From Actinocatenispora sp036503555 (GTDB lineage: Bacteria > Actinomycetota > Actinomycetes > Mycobacteriales > Micromonosporaceae): a DNA stretch of 64,000 nt. The stretch spans positions 62,001-126,000 of the forward strand of contig DASXWQ010000098.1 of the NCBI GenBank assembly GCA_036503555.1. Reading direction: 5' to 3'. The position numbers were made by a program, and so were the translations under genes. Shown here piece after piece: positions 28,311 to 35,336 of the stretch (position 1 is its first letter; each line of letters starts with the position of its first letter). The notes under the pieces were generated by a model. The model had not been told where the DNA came from. It saw only the letters and a program-made list of their open reading frames with translations, and ran no database searches.

Positions 28311-29135
28311 TCAGTCAGGTATCGGATAGTCCCAGGCCCGGCAGATGTCGTGCAGCCCGACGGGTACGTCGTCGGGAACCGGCCGGGCGGCCTGCACCTC
28401 GCCGGAGTTGATCTTGCCGGTCCAGTCGCCGAGGCCGCGCCGGAACCGGGTGTGCCCCTGCCGCCCGTACTCGAGCATGCCGCGCTCCCAGTCGATGCCG
28501 AGCCAGTCGCACAGCCGGTGCGTCTCGCGCTCCGGCCGCTCGGTCAGGTCCTCGTACCGGACGTCGATGCCGGTCAGCTCGCCGCGCGCCTTCTCCAGCG
28601 TCGTCAGGTACCGCAGGACGTCGGTGACGGCCTCGTCGGCGGACAGGTTCGGCCGCGCCTCCCGCCACGACCGGTAGATCGAGCCCGGGTGCCGCAGCAG
28701 GAACACGAACCGGGCGTCGCGCCAGGTGTCCGCGAGCGTCTGGTACGCGAAGACGTGGTTCGGGGTCTTCTCCACCAGGGTCGGCTTGCCGCTGCGGCGC
28801 AGCGCCGCGTCGAGCAGCCGGTCCCGCAACAGCGCTGTCAGCTCGGTGTCGTCGAAGCCCAGCTCGCCCATCGCCTGCTCCGCGAACCAACCGGACACGT
28901 TCGCGCTGATGTCGGACAGGTGCAGCTCATGCGGCGCGTACAGCTTCGAGTGGCTGCCGAGGACCGCGCGCAGGAGGGTGGAGCCGCTGCGGACCGAGGT
29001 GAGGATGAAGACCGGCGCGCGCAGCAGCCGCCCGGCGCGGGTCACCGGGCGGCCGTCGCCGCCCTGCCGTACGCGGACGAGCTGGTAGCCGACGGTGCGG
29101 CTGAGCGCTGAGTTGATCGTGCGTTTCATGGACAT
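28311..29135 (-). CDS. Sulfotransferase family protein
   Basis: A 274-residue PAPS-dependent sulfotransferase. The 5'-phosphosulfate loop TSVRSGSTLL is at 46-55, and the 3'-phosphate motif FLLRHPGSIYRSW has R148 and S152. Such enzymes transfer sulfate to hydroxyls of glycolipids, carbohydrates or secondary metabolites; the acceptor is unknown. The start is uncertain: ATG 29135 (MSMKRTIN) or ATG 29129; an upstream start at 29216 would add an unlikely polar extension. No strong ribosome-binding site is seen. Confidence 0.82.
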   Translation of the reverse strand: MSMKRTINSALSRTVGYQLVRVRQGGDGRPVTRAGRLLRAPVFILTSVRSGSTLLRAVLGSHSKLYAPHELHLSDISANVSGWFAEQAMGELGFDDTELTALLRDRLLDAALRRSGKPTLVEKTPNHVFAYQTLADTWRDARFVFLLRHPGSIYRSWREARPNLSADEAVTDVLRYLTTLEKARGELTGIDVRYEDLTERPERETHRLCDWLGIDWERGMLEYGRQGHTRFRRGLGDWTGKINSGEVQAARPVPDDVPVGLHDICRAWDYPIPD

Positions 29136-29195
29136 CGCAGCGGGACGGTAGGCGGCGAACTGATGATTTTGCTGTGCGTTTACCTGGAGGAGTTC

Positions 29196-29228
29196 ATGGT
29201 TGCATGGCCCGCTCAACCCTGGGGTTGA
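29196..29228 (+). CDS. Possible 10-residue Trp-containing leader peptide
   Basis: ATG 29196 follows GGAGGAG (29186-29192) and encodes MVAWPAQPWG before TGA. The stop lies within a perfect palindrome (29213-29228). It sits in the 191-bp divergent region between the sulfotransferase and the membrane protein/two-component genes. It could be a leader peptide or chance; coding cannot be shown from so short a frame. Confidence 0.25.
   Translation: MVAWPAQPWG
29213..29228. promoter_or_regulatory. Palindrome TCAACCC-TG-GGGTTGA with further CAACCCC copies
   Basis: The 7-bp arms are perfect. CCCAACCCC at 29238-29246 and CAACCCC at 29297-29303 repeat the half-site. All lie upstream of the gene group ending in the LuxR-type response regulator, so autoregulation is possible. 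A TAGCGT hexamer (29275-29280) may be the -10. Confidence 0.35.
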
Positions 29229-29326
29229 CTCCGCGGACCCAACCCCACGCCGATGTGCGGCCCGCCGTGCGGCCGTAGCGTCGTGGACGTTGGCAACAAC
29301 CCCTTCTCGTACCGATGGAGCAGCTC

Positions 29327-29818
29327 ATGTCCTCCCAGACCGTGTCGTACCTGCTGTACGGAGTGCTCGGTCTCGCGCTGCTGGTCTGGATCATCTCCCG
29401 CCAGGTCGGTGAGCGGACCTGGACGGCGCGGCGGCTGGCGATCCTGCCGTTGATCTTCGTGGTCGCCGCCGTGGTCAACGGCAAGACGCTCGGCCACGAC
29501 CTGTCCACCGGCCTCGGCATCGGGCTGTTCCTCGGCGGCCTGGTCGTCGCGGTCCTGCTCGGCGTCGCCCGCGCGGCGACGATGGAGGTCCGCCCCGGTC
29601 CGGACAACACGGTCGTGACCCGCGGCAACAGGTGGACGATGGGGCTGTGGCTGGTGTCGATCGCGGTACGGGTGGTGCTGGCGATCGGCGCCGCGAAGTT
29701 CGGCGCGCCGGAGGGTACCGCCGAGGCGATGCTCTACGCGGCGCTCACGCTCGGCGCGCAGAACGTGATGGTGGCCCGGCGCGGTGGCCTGCTCGGCGCC
29801 GTACCCGAGCGCGCCTGA
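29327..29818 (+). CDS. Membrane protein, DUF1453/CcdC-like
   Basis: A 163-residue protein with four to five hydrophobic helices (about 5-22, 37-54, 60-80, 104-122 and 127-145), few charged residues and no cysteine pair. It resembles DUF1453 (CcdC-type) membrane proteins; recognition is moderate. ATG 29327 has GGAG about 6 nt upstream; ATG 29315 lacks one. It ends 13 bp before the histidine kinase gene, so it is probably part of that signalling operon, perhaps as a membrane partner. Confidence 0.75.
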   Translation: MSSQTVSYLLYGVLGLALLVWIISRQVGERTWTARRLAILPLIFVVAAVVNGKTLGHDLSTGLGIGLFLGGLVVAVLLGVARAATMEVRPGPDNTVVTRGNRWTMGLWLVSIAVRVVLAIGAAKFGAPEGTAEAMLYAALTLGAQNVMVARRGGLLGAVPERA

Positions 29819-29831
29819 GGGGCGGCCGGCC

Positions 29832-30980
29832 GTGACCACCGACGGCGTACGCGGGGGCGGGGTGTTCCTGCCGGGCGACCCGGGCTCCCCGGGGCGGATC
29901 ACCTTCCGCCTGGTCGCACTGCTGTCCTGGGTGGTCATCGCGCTGGTGTCGGCACCGGTCGAGCACCGGCCGTTCGCCACGATCCTCGTCACCGTCGGCG
30001 GTACCGCGGTAATCGTCAGCGGTTTCCTGCTCGGCCGGCGGTACTGGTGGCTGTCGGTCGCCGGCGTGCTCGTGTACGCGGCGTGCGGGCTGGCGCTGAT
30101 GGGCGTGGCGCACAGCTGGCTCGGCTGGGTACCGGTGATCTTCGGCGTGTTCTGGTCCGTCGTACGGCTGCCGTCGCGGTTCGCGGTCGCGACCACCAGC
30201 GGACTGGTCGTGGCGATGGTCGTCGTCGGCTGGCTGGCGATGGGTCCGGGCGCCGTGGTCGGTCAGCTCGGCACCTGTATGGGCGTCGCGGTGTTCGGGT
30301 ACTCGATGCGCAGCGCCCGGCAGCGCGCCGCCGACGCCGAACGGCTGCTGGCCTCCGAACGGCAGGCCCGCGAGGCGACCGCCCGAGCCGAGCTGCTCGC
30401 CGAGCGGCAGCGGCTCGCCCGGGAGATCCACGACATCCTGGCGCACACCCTCTCCGCGCAGGTGGTCCAGCTCGAAGGCGCCCGGATGCTGCTGTCCCGC
30501 GGCGCCGACGCACCCGCCGTGCTGACCCGGGTCGAGCAGGCGCAGCGGCTGGCCCGCGACGGACTGGACGAGACCCGGCGGGCGCTGGACTCGCTGCGCG
30601 GCCGGGCCCGCCCGCTGGACGAGGCGCTGCCCGCGCTCGCCACCGACGCCGGCGCCGCGTACGCCAGCGAGGGCGACGCCCGTGACCTCGGACCCGAGGT
30701 GTCCCTGGCGATCGTGCGTACGGTGCAGGAAGCGCTGACCAACGCGCGCAAGCACGCACCGGGTGCCGCCGTCACGGTCCGCCTGCGGTACGCGGACGAC
30801 GCGACGAGCGTCGAGATCGTCGACACCGGCGCGCGCGGCGAAGTCGGCGACCTCGCCACCACCGGCGGCGGGTACGGTCTTGCCGGGATGCGGGAGCGGG
30901 CGGAGCTGCTGGGCGGGGCGTTGTCCGCGGATCCGCTGGCCGACGGGGGGTTCCGCGTCCGGCTGCGCATCCCGGCCTGA
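29832..30980 (+). CDS. Sensor histidine kinase, NarL/DesK type
   Basis: A 382-residue membrane kinase. Five helices occupy about 25-157 with no large external domain, suggesting it senses within or near the membrane. A coiled segment (160-195) leads to the HisKA_3 box RLAREIHDILAHTLS, with H200 as phosphoacceptor. The ATPase domain has NARKHA and GGGYGLAGMRERAELLGG. GTG 29832 is the start. The response regulator gene begins 15 bp downstream, an obvious cognate pair. Confidence 0.92.
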   Translation: MTTDGVRGGGVFLPGDPGSPGRITFRLVALLSWVVIALVSAPVEHRPFATILVTVGGTAVIVSGFLLGRRYWWLSVAGVLVYAACGLALMGVAHSWLGWVPVIFGVFWSVVRLPSRFAVATTSGLVVAMVVVGWLAMGPGAVVGQLGTCMGVAVFGYSMRSARQRAADAERLLASERQAREATARAELLAERQRLAREIHDILAHTLSAQVVQLEGARMLLSRGADAPAVLTRVEQAQRLARDGLDETRRALDSLRGRARPLDEALPALATDAGAAYASEGDARDLGPEVSLAIVRTVQEALTNARKHAPGAAVTVRLRYADDATSVEIVDTGARGEVGDLATTGGGYGLAGMRERAELLGGALSADPLADGGFRVRLRIPA

Positions 30981-30995
30981 GCGAGGGGGAGCGCG

Positions 30996-31649
30996 GTGTC
31001 AGAGCGGCCGATCCGGGTGGTCGTGGCCGACGACCAGCGGGTGGTACGCGACGGCATCGAGCTGATGCTGTCGCTCACCGAGGGCGTCGAGGTGGTGGCG
31101 ACCGCCGCCGACGGCGAGGCGGCCGTCGCCGCGGTGGCCGCGTACGACCCGGACGTGGTGCTGATGGACCTGCGGATGCCGCGCTGCGACGGCGTTGCCG
31201 CGACCCGGATCGTCCGTCGGGACCATCCGCGTTCCCAGGTCGTCGTGCTGACCACGTACGCCGACGACGAGAGCGTGCTGGCGGCGCTGCGGGCCGGGGC
31301 GCGTGGATACCTGACGAAGGACGCGGGCGCCGAGGAGGTGGCCCGGGCGGTACGCCGGGTGGCGTCCGGCCAGGCCGACCTGGACCCGGACGTCCAGCGG
31401 CGGCTGCTGGAGCTGCTGCCGGCGCATCCCGCCGCGCCGCTCGGGGTCGCGCCGGACGGGTTGACCGAGCGCGAGGTCGAGGTGCTGTCGCTGATCGCCG
31501 CCGGCCTGTCGAACGCGGAGATCGCGCGGTCCCTGGTGGTCAGCGAGGCGACGGTCAAGACGCACGTCAACCACGTCTTCGCGAAGACCGGGGTACGCGA
31601 CCGGGCGCAGGCCGTGGCGTACGCGTACCGGCACGGCCTGGCGGGTTAG
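30996..31649 (+). CDS. LuxR/NarL-family response regulator
   Basis: A 217-residue regulator. The receiver has D12/D13, phosphoacceptor D58 (VLMDLRMP) and K108. The C-terminal LuxR helix-turn-helix begins LTEREVEVLSLIAAGLSNAE and includes SEATVKTHVNHVFAK. GTG 30996 follows GGGGAG. It would be phosphorylated by the adjacent kinase. The CAACCC palindrome upstream of the operon is a candidate binding site. It overlaps the convergent TetR gene by 4 bp at the stops. Confidence 0.93.
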   Translation: MSERPIRVVVADDQRVVRDGIELMLSLTEGVEVVATAADGEAAVAAVAAYDPDVVLMDLRMPRCDGVAATRIVRRDHPRSQVVVLTTYADDESVLAALRAGARGYLTKDAGAEEVARAVRRVASGQADLDPDVQRRLLELLPAHPAAPLGVAPDGLTEREVEVLSLIAAGLSNAEIARSLVVSEATVKTHVNHVFAKTGVRDRAQAVAYAYRHGLAG

Positions 31650-32203
31650 CCGCGGGTGAGCCCGGTGAGCAGTGCGGTGACGGCCGGGGTGGGGTCGAAG
31701 TCGGGGGTCGGGTTGGCGAGCTGGAGCAGCAGCAGGCCGTCGATCAGGGCGAGTACGGCGTGCAGGTCGCCACGCGGGTTGGTGGAGCCGAGCGGGGCGA
31801 GGAACCCCGCGCCGTAGTCGACGAGCGCCCGCTCGCCGTCGGCGATCCGGCCCTGTAGGTCGGGATGGAACGCCGCCTCGTGGAAGATCGCCTGCCGGGC
31901 CAGCGGCAGCTCCCGGTACGGCCCGGTGAGGTCGACGAGCAGCGCGCCCACCTTGCCGGCGAACTCGTCGACGGTGCCGGGCGGGCCGTCCGCCAGCAGG
32001 CGACCCCAGACGGCGGTCTCGCGTTCCTGCAACCGGTCGAGGACGCCGCCGAGCAGCGCGTCCCGGGTACGGAACAGGTTGGAGGTCGAGCCGGCGGGCA
32101 GGTCCGCCGCGGCGTCCACGGCGCGGTGGGTGAGCTGACGCAGCCCGGCGGTGCCGAGCACCGCGATGGCCGCGTCGAGCACGCGGGTACGACGGTCGGA
32201 CAT
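31646..32203 (-). CDS. TetR-family transcriptional repressor
   Basis: A 185-residue regulator with an N-terminal helix-turn-helix (about 5-50, including LTHRAVDAAADLPAGSTSNLF) and a ligand-binding C-terminal domain. On its strand TAGTGT lies exactly 7 nt before ATG 32203, so its mRNA is probably leaderless, and that -10 overlaps an operator half-site. This suggests it represses both itself and the divergent monooxygenase gene, responding to a small hydrophobic ligand that may be the enzyme's substrate. Confidence 0.9.
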   Translation of the reverse strand: MSDRRTRVLDAAIAVLGTAGLRQLTHRAVDAAADLPAGSTSNLFRTRDALLGGVLDRLQERETAVWGRLLADGPPGTVDEFAGKVGALLVDLTGPYRELPLARQAIFHEAAFHPDLQGRIADGERALVDYGAGFLAPLGSTNPRGDLHAVLALIDGLLLLQLANPTPDFDPTPAVTALLTGLTRG

Positions 32204-32211
32204 GAGCCAGA

Positions 32212-32247
32212 CACTACAGGGGTAGTGGTCTCACTACATCTGTAGTA
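32212..32247. promoter_or_regulatory. Four-half-site TetR operator in the divergent promoter
   Basis: CACTAC (32212), GTAGTG (32222), CACTAC (32232) and GTAGTA (32242) alternate with starts exactly 10 bp apart. The third and fourth form a perfect ACTACA-TC-TGTAGT palindrome. The array covers the TAGTGT -10 of the TetR gene and TAGTAG (32243-32248) before the monooxygenase. Confidence 0.75.
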
Positions 32248-32258
32248 GCGTGGCCGGC

Positions 32259-33314
32259 ATGGCACGGACGGCGGCCGTCGTGGGTGGCGGCATCGGTGGA
32301 CTGACGGCGGCGATCGGCCTGACCAGGGCCGGCTGGCAGGTCGAGGTGTACGAGCGCGGCGCGGCACTGCCCGCGACCGGCACCGCGCTCGGCATCTGGC
32401 CCGGCGCGCTGCGCGCGCTCGACACGCTCGGGCTCGACGCCCGCGCGCAGGGCCAACCCCAGCCCGGCGGCGGTCTCTACCGGCCCGATGGGCGGCGCAT
32501 CGCCACCCTCGACATGACGCGGATGCGCGAACGCCTCGGCGACTCCGTACACCTGCTGCGCCGGCCGGACCTGCTCGGCCTGCTCGCCGCCGCGCTGCCC
32601 GACGACACCGTACGGTTCGGCCACGGCGTCGACGATCCCGGCGCGCTCGCCGACGCGTACGACCTCGTCGTCGGGGCGGACGGGATCGGGAGCGCCACGC
32701 GCACCGCGGCGTTCGGGTCGGCCCACCGGGCGCGGCACGCCGGCTGGCTCGCCTGGCGCGGGGCCGTGGACCTGGCCATCGACGAGGGCGGCGAGACCTG
32801 GGGACGCGGCGCCCGCTTCGGCTTCACCCCGCAGCTCGACGGGCGTACCAACTTCTACGCCGTGCGCGTCGCGCCCGACGGGTGGCGCCCGGCGGACGAC
32901 ATGGCCGAGCTGCGCCGGCTGTTCGGCGACTGGCACGACCCGATCCCGCGGATCCTCGACCGCATCGACCCGGCGACCCTGCTCACCCACGGGCTGTCGT
33001 ACCTGGATCCGGCCCTGCCGTCGTACGTCGCGGGGCGCGTCGTCCTGGTCGGCGACGCCGCCCACGCCATGACGCCCGACCTGGGGCAGGGCGCCTGCCA
33101 GGCCATCATCGACGCGGTGACTCTCGCCGACTGCCTCGCCGACGCGGACACCGCCACCGGGCTCGCCGCGTACGACCGGCGCCGCCGGCGGCCGACCCAG
33201 CGGATGGCGACGATGTCGCGGCGGGTCAGCCGGTTCGCGCAGATCCGGCACCTGGTCGGCGTACGCGACGCGGCGCTGCGGCTGGCGGCCGTCGTCGGCC
33301 CACCCGCCGGCTGA
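32259..33314 (+). CDS. FAD-dependent aromatic hydroxylase-type monooxygenase
   Basis: A 351-residue group A flavoprotein monooxygenase. The FAD-binding GGGIGGLTAAIGL motif is at the N-terminus, the DG motif reads VVGADGIGSATR, and the GD motif is RVVLVGDAAHAMTPDLGQGA. Relatives hydroxylate aromatic rings or inactivate antibiotics such as tetracycline and rifampicin; the substrate here is unknown. ATG 32259 is chosen; GTG 32250 is less likely because it abuts the promoter hexamer. It is divergent from and probably controlled by the TetR gene. Confidence 0.88.
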   Translation: MARTAAVVGGGIGGLTAAIGLTRAGWQVEVYERGAALPATGTALGIWPGALRALDTLGLDARAQGQPQPGGGLYRPDGRRIATLDMTRMRERLGDSVHLLRRPDLLGLLAAALPDDTVRFGHGVDDPGALADAYDLVVGADGIGSATRTAAFGSAHRARHAGWLAWRGAVDLAIDEGGETWGRGARFGFTPQLDGRTNFYAVRVAPDGWRPADDMAELRRLFGDWHDPIPRILDRIDPATLLTHGLSYLDPALPSYVAGRVVLVGDAAHAMTPDLGQGACQAIIDAVTLADCLADADTATGLAAYDRRRRRPTQRMATMSRRVSRFAQIRHLVGVRDAALRLAAVVGPPAG

Positions 33315-33324
33315 CCTGCTTTGG

Positions 33325-33342
33325 TTCAGCTACCTAGAAAGC
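33325..33342 (+). repeat. 18-bp direct repeat, copy 1
   Basis: TTCAGCTACCTAGAAAGC, 11 bp after the monooxygenase stop codon and identical to the copy at 33550. It is markedly more AT-rich than its surroundings. Confidence 0.85.
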
Positions 33343-33549
33343 ATGAGCCGGGGTGACCTCGGTCGACCACGCCCTGGGGCGGATTCCAGCGGACTCGACG
33401 TCTGGCAGCCGCCGCATCCTGCCCCCGCCGGCAGTGAGGCGGCGTTGGTTCCCCGGCGAGAAGCGGGCCCGCCCGGGAACGAGCTGGCCCGCCCGGAACC
33501 ACAACGCCGACCCGGCCCCATCGCGCTGACCGGACCAATACGCTGCTGA

Positions 33550-33567
33550 TTCAGCTACCTAGAAAGC
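33550..33567 (+). repeat. 18-bp direct repeat, copy 2
   Basis: Identical to 33325-33342, offset 225 bp, and 118 bp before dhaK. It may be a regulator site for the dha operon or the second end of a small inserted or duplicated element. Confidence 0.85.
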
Positions 33568-33685
33568 TCAGGCGTGCGGTGACGCCCGTCCCGCCGCGCC
33601 GACAGCCCGGCGGCCGAGGCCGGCAGGCGTACGAAGTGGCTGGAATGATGGGCGGCCACGGACGGTCGTGAGGGTGGGTGGGTCG

Positions 33686-34690
33686 ATGAAGAGGCTGTAC
33701 AACGAGCCCGACGCGGTGGTCGACGAGGCACTGCAGGGCCTGGCGCTGGTGCATCCCGAGCTGCTGCGGGTGACGTACCGGCCGACGTACGTGACGCGTG
33801 CCGACGCCCCGGTACGCGGCCGGGTGGCGCTGGTGTCCGGCGGCGGGTCCGGCCACGAGCCCATGCACACCGGGTTCGTGGGGCCGGGGATGCTGTCGGC
33901 GGCGTGCCCGGGGGAGGTGTTCACCTCGCCGACCGCCGACCAGGTCGAGGCCGCGGCGCGGGCCGTGGACGGCGGCGCCGGCGTACTGCTGATCGTGAAG
34001 AACTACTCCGGCGACGTGATGAACTTCGAGATGGCCGCGGAGCTGCTGGCCGCCGACGGCGTCGCGACGGAGACCGTCCTGGTCGCGGACGACGTGGCGG
34101 TCGAGGACTCGACGTACACCAGCGGGCGGCGCGGGGTGGGCACGACCGTACTGGTGGAGAAGATCTGCGGGGCGGCGGCGGAGCGCGGGGCGGACCTGGC
34201 GGCGGTGGTGGCGCTGGGGCGGAAGGTGTGCGCGCGCAGCCGGTCGCTGGGCCTGGCGCTGTCGGCGGGTACGGTGCCGGCGACCGGACGCCCCGGGTTC
34301 GAGCTGGCCGACGACGAGATCGAGTTCGGTGTCGGGATCCACGGTGAGCCGGGGCGGGAACGGCGCCCGATGGAGTCGGCCGACGCGCTGACCGACCGGG
34401 CGCTCGCCGCGGTCCTCGCCGACTTCGACGCCGCCGAGCTGACCGGGGACGTGCTGCTGTTCGTCAACGGGCTCGGGTCGGCGACCCCGATGGAGTGCGC
34501 GATCGTGGCGCGCCGCGCGGTGCGTACGCTCGGCGACCGGGGCCTGCGGGTCGCCCGCAGCCTGGTCGGCCAGTACATGACGTCGCTGGACATGCTGGGC
34601 GTGTCGCTGACGGTGCTGCTGCTGGACGACGACCTGGCGCGGCTGTGGGACGACCCGGTCGAGACGGCGGCGCTGCGATGGGGAAGGTGA
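33686..34690 (+). CDS. dhaK: Dihydroxyacetone kinase subunit DhaK
   Basis: A 334-residue subunit that binds dihydroxyacetone covalently. H219 in GVGIHGEPG is the hemiaminal-forming histidine, and SGGGSGHEPMHTGFVG (51-66) is the family hallmark. With DhaL it phosphorylates dihydroxyacetone using phosphate relayed from PEP through DhaM. ATG 33686 follows a GGTGGG sequence. It heads the dhaKLM operon; no glycerol dehydrogenase or DhaR/DhaS-type regulator is adjacent. Confidence 0.94.
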   Translation: MKRLYNEPDAVVDEALQGLALVHPELLRVTYRPTYVTRADAPVRGRVALVSGGGSGHEPMHTGFVGPGMLSAACPGEVFTSPTADQVEAAARAVDGGAGVLLIVKNYSGDVMNFEMAAELLAADGVATETVLVADDVAVEDSTYTSGRRGVGTTVLVEKICGAAAERGADLAAVVALGRKVCARSRSLGLALSAGTVPATGRPGFELADDEIEFGVGIHGEPGRERRPMESADALTDRALAAVLADFDAAELTGDVLLFVNGLGSATPMECAIVARRAVRTLGDRGLRVARSLVGQYMTSLDMLGVSLTVLLLDDDLARLWDDPVETAALRWGR

Positions 34691-34697
34691 GGGTGCG

Positions 34698-35336
34698 GTG
34701 GGCGAGGACTTGACCGCGGCGGATGTTGCGGCGCTGTTCCGGCGGTACGCGAAGGCGGTGGCCGACGGGAAGGACCTGCTGACCGAGCTGGACACGGCGG
34801 TCGGCGACGGTGACCACGGGACGAACCTGGACCGCGGCATGAAGGCGGCGGTCGAGGCGCTCGACGCGGACACGCCGGCGACCCCGGGCGCGGTGTTCAA
34901 CGTGGTTGGCCGGCGCCTGGTGAGTACGGTCGGCGGCGCGTCCGGCGCGCTGTACGGCACGGCGTTCCTGCGCGCCGCCACCGCCTCGGGTGATGCGCCG
35001 GCGCTGTCGGCGGAGCAGGTCGCGGCGGCGCTGCGGCAGGCGACGGACGGCATCGCGGCCCGCGGCAAGTGCGCGGCCGGCGACAAGACCATGTACGACG
35101 TGTGGCTGGCCGCGACCGAGGCGGTCGAGTCCGCGGTGGCCGGTGGGGCCGGGCTGGCGGCGGGGCTGGCGGCGGGGGCGGTCGCGGCGGCCGAGACGGT
35201 GCCGCGGATGGTGCCGTGGCAGGCCCGCCGCGGCCGGGCCAGCTACCTGGGCGAACGCAGCGTCGGTCACCGGGATCCGGGTGCGGTGTCGAGCCAGGTC
35301 CTGTTCGAGTGTCTCGCCGCGCAGGCGACGGCGTGA
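34698..35336 (+). CDS. dhaL: Dihydroxyacetone kinase subunit DhaL (ADP-binding)
   Basis: A 212-residue subunit whose bound ADP cofactor carries the phosphate. Metal-binding D32, D37 and D39 lie in LDTAVGDGDHGTN, and TVGGASGALYG and GERSVGHRDPGA are typical. GTG 34698 is 7 bp after dhaK. It overlaps the next gene by 4 nt, so all three proteins are produced together. Confidence 0.94.
   Translation: MGEDLTAADVAALFRRYAKAVADGKDLLTELDTAVGDGDHGTNLDRGMKAAVEALDADTPATPGAVFNVVGRRLVSTVGGASGALYGTAFLRAATASGDAPALSAEQVAAALRQATDGIAARGKCAAGDKTMYDVWLAATEAVESAVAGGAGLAAGLAAGAVAAAETVPRMVPWQARRGRASYLGERSVGHRDPGAVSSQVLFECLAAQATA

Larger units (their letters stand above)
33315..33685. other. 371-bp gene-poor stretch before dhaK
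   Basis: It contains two identical 18-bp direct repeats and, between them, about 207 bp with an open frame on each strand. The plus frame starts at ATG 33343 immediately after the first repeat and would encode 68 Pro/Arg/Gly-rich residues. It lacks a ribosome-binding site and the third-position bias of neighbouring genes, so I do not call it a gene. The dhaKLM promoter should lie here, but no clear hexamers were seen. Confidence 0.6.

Noticed and set aside
33343..33549. 68-codon open frame between the 18-bp repeats
   Set aside because: No ribosome-binding site, third-position composition unlike real genes here, and an overlapping open frame on the other strand; in DNA this GC-rich such frames arise by chance.
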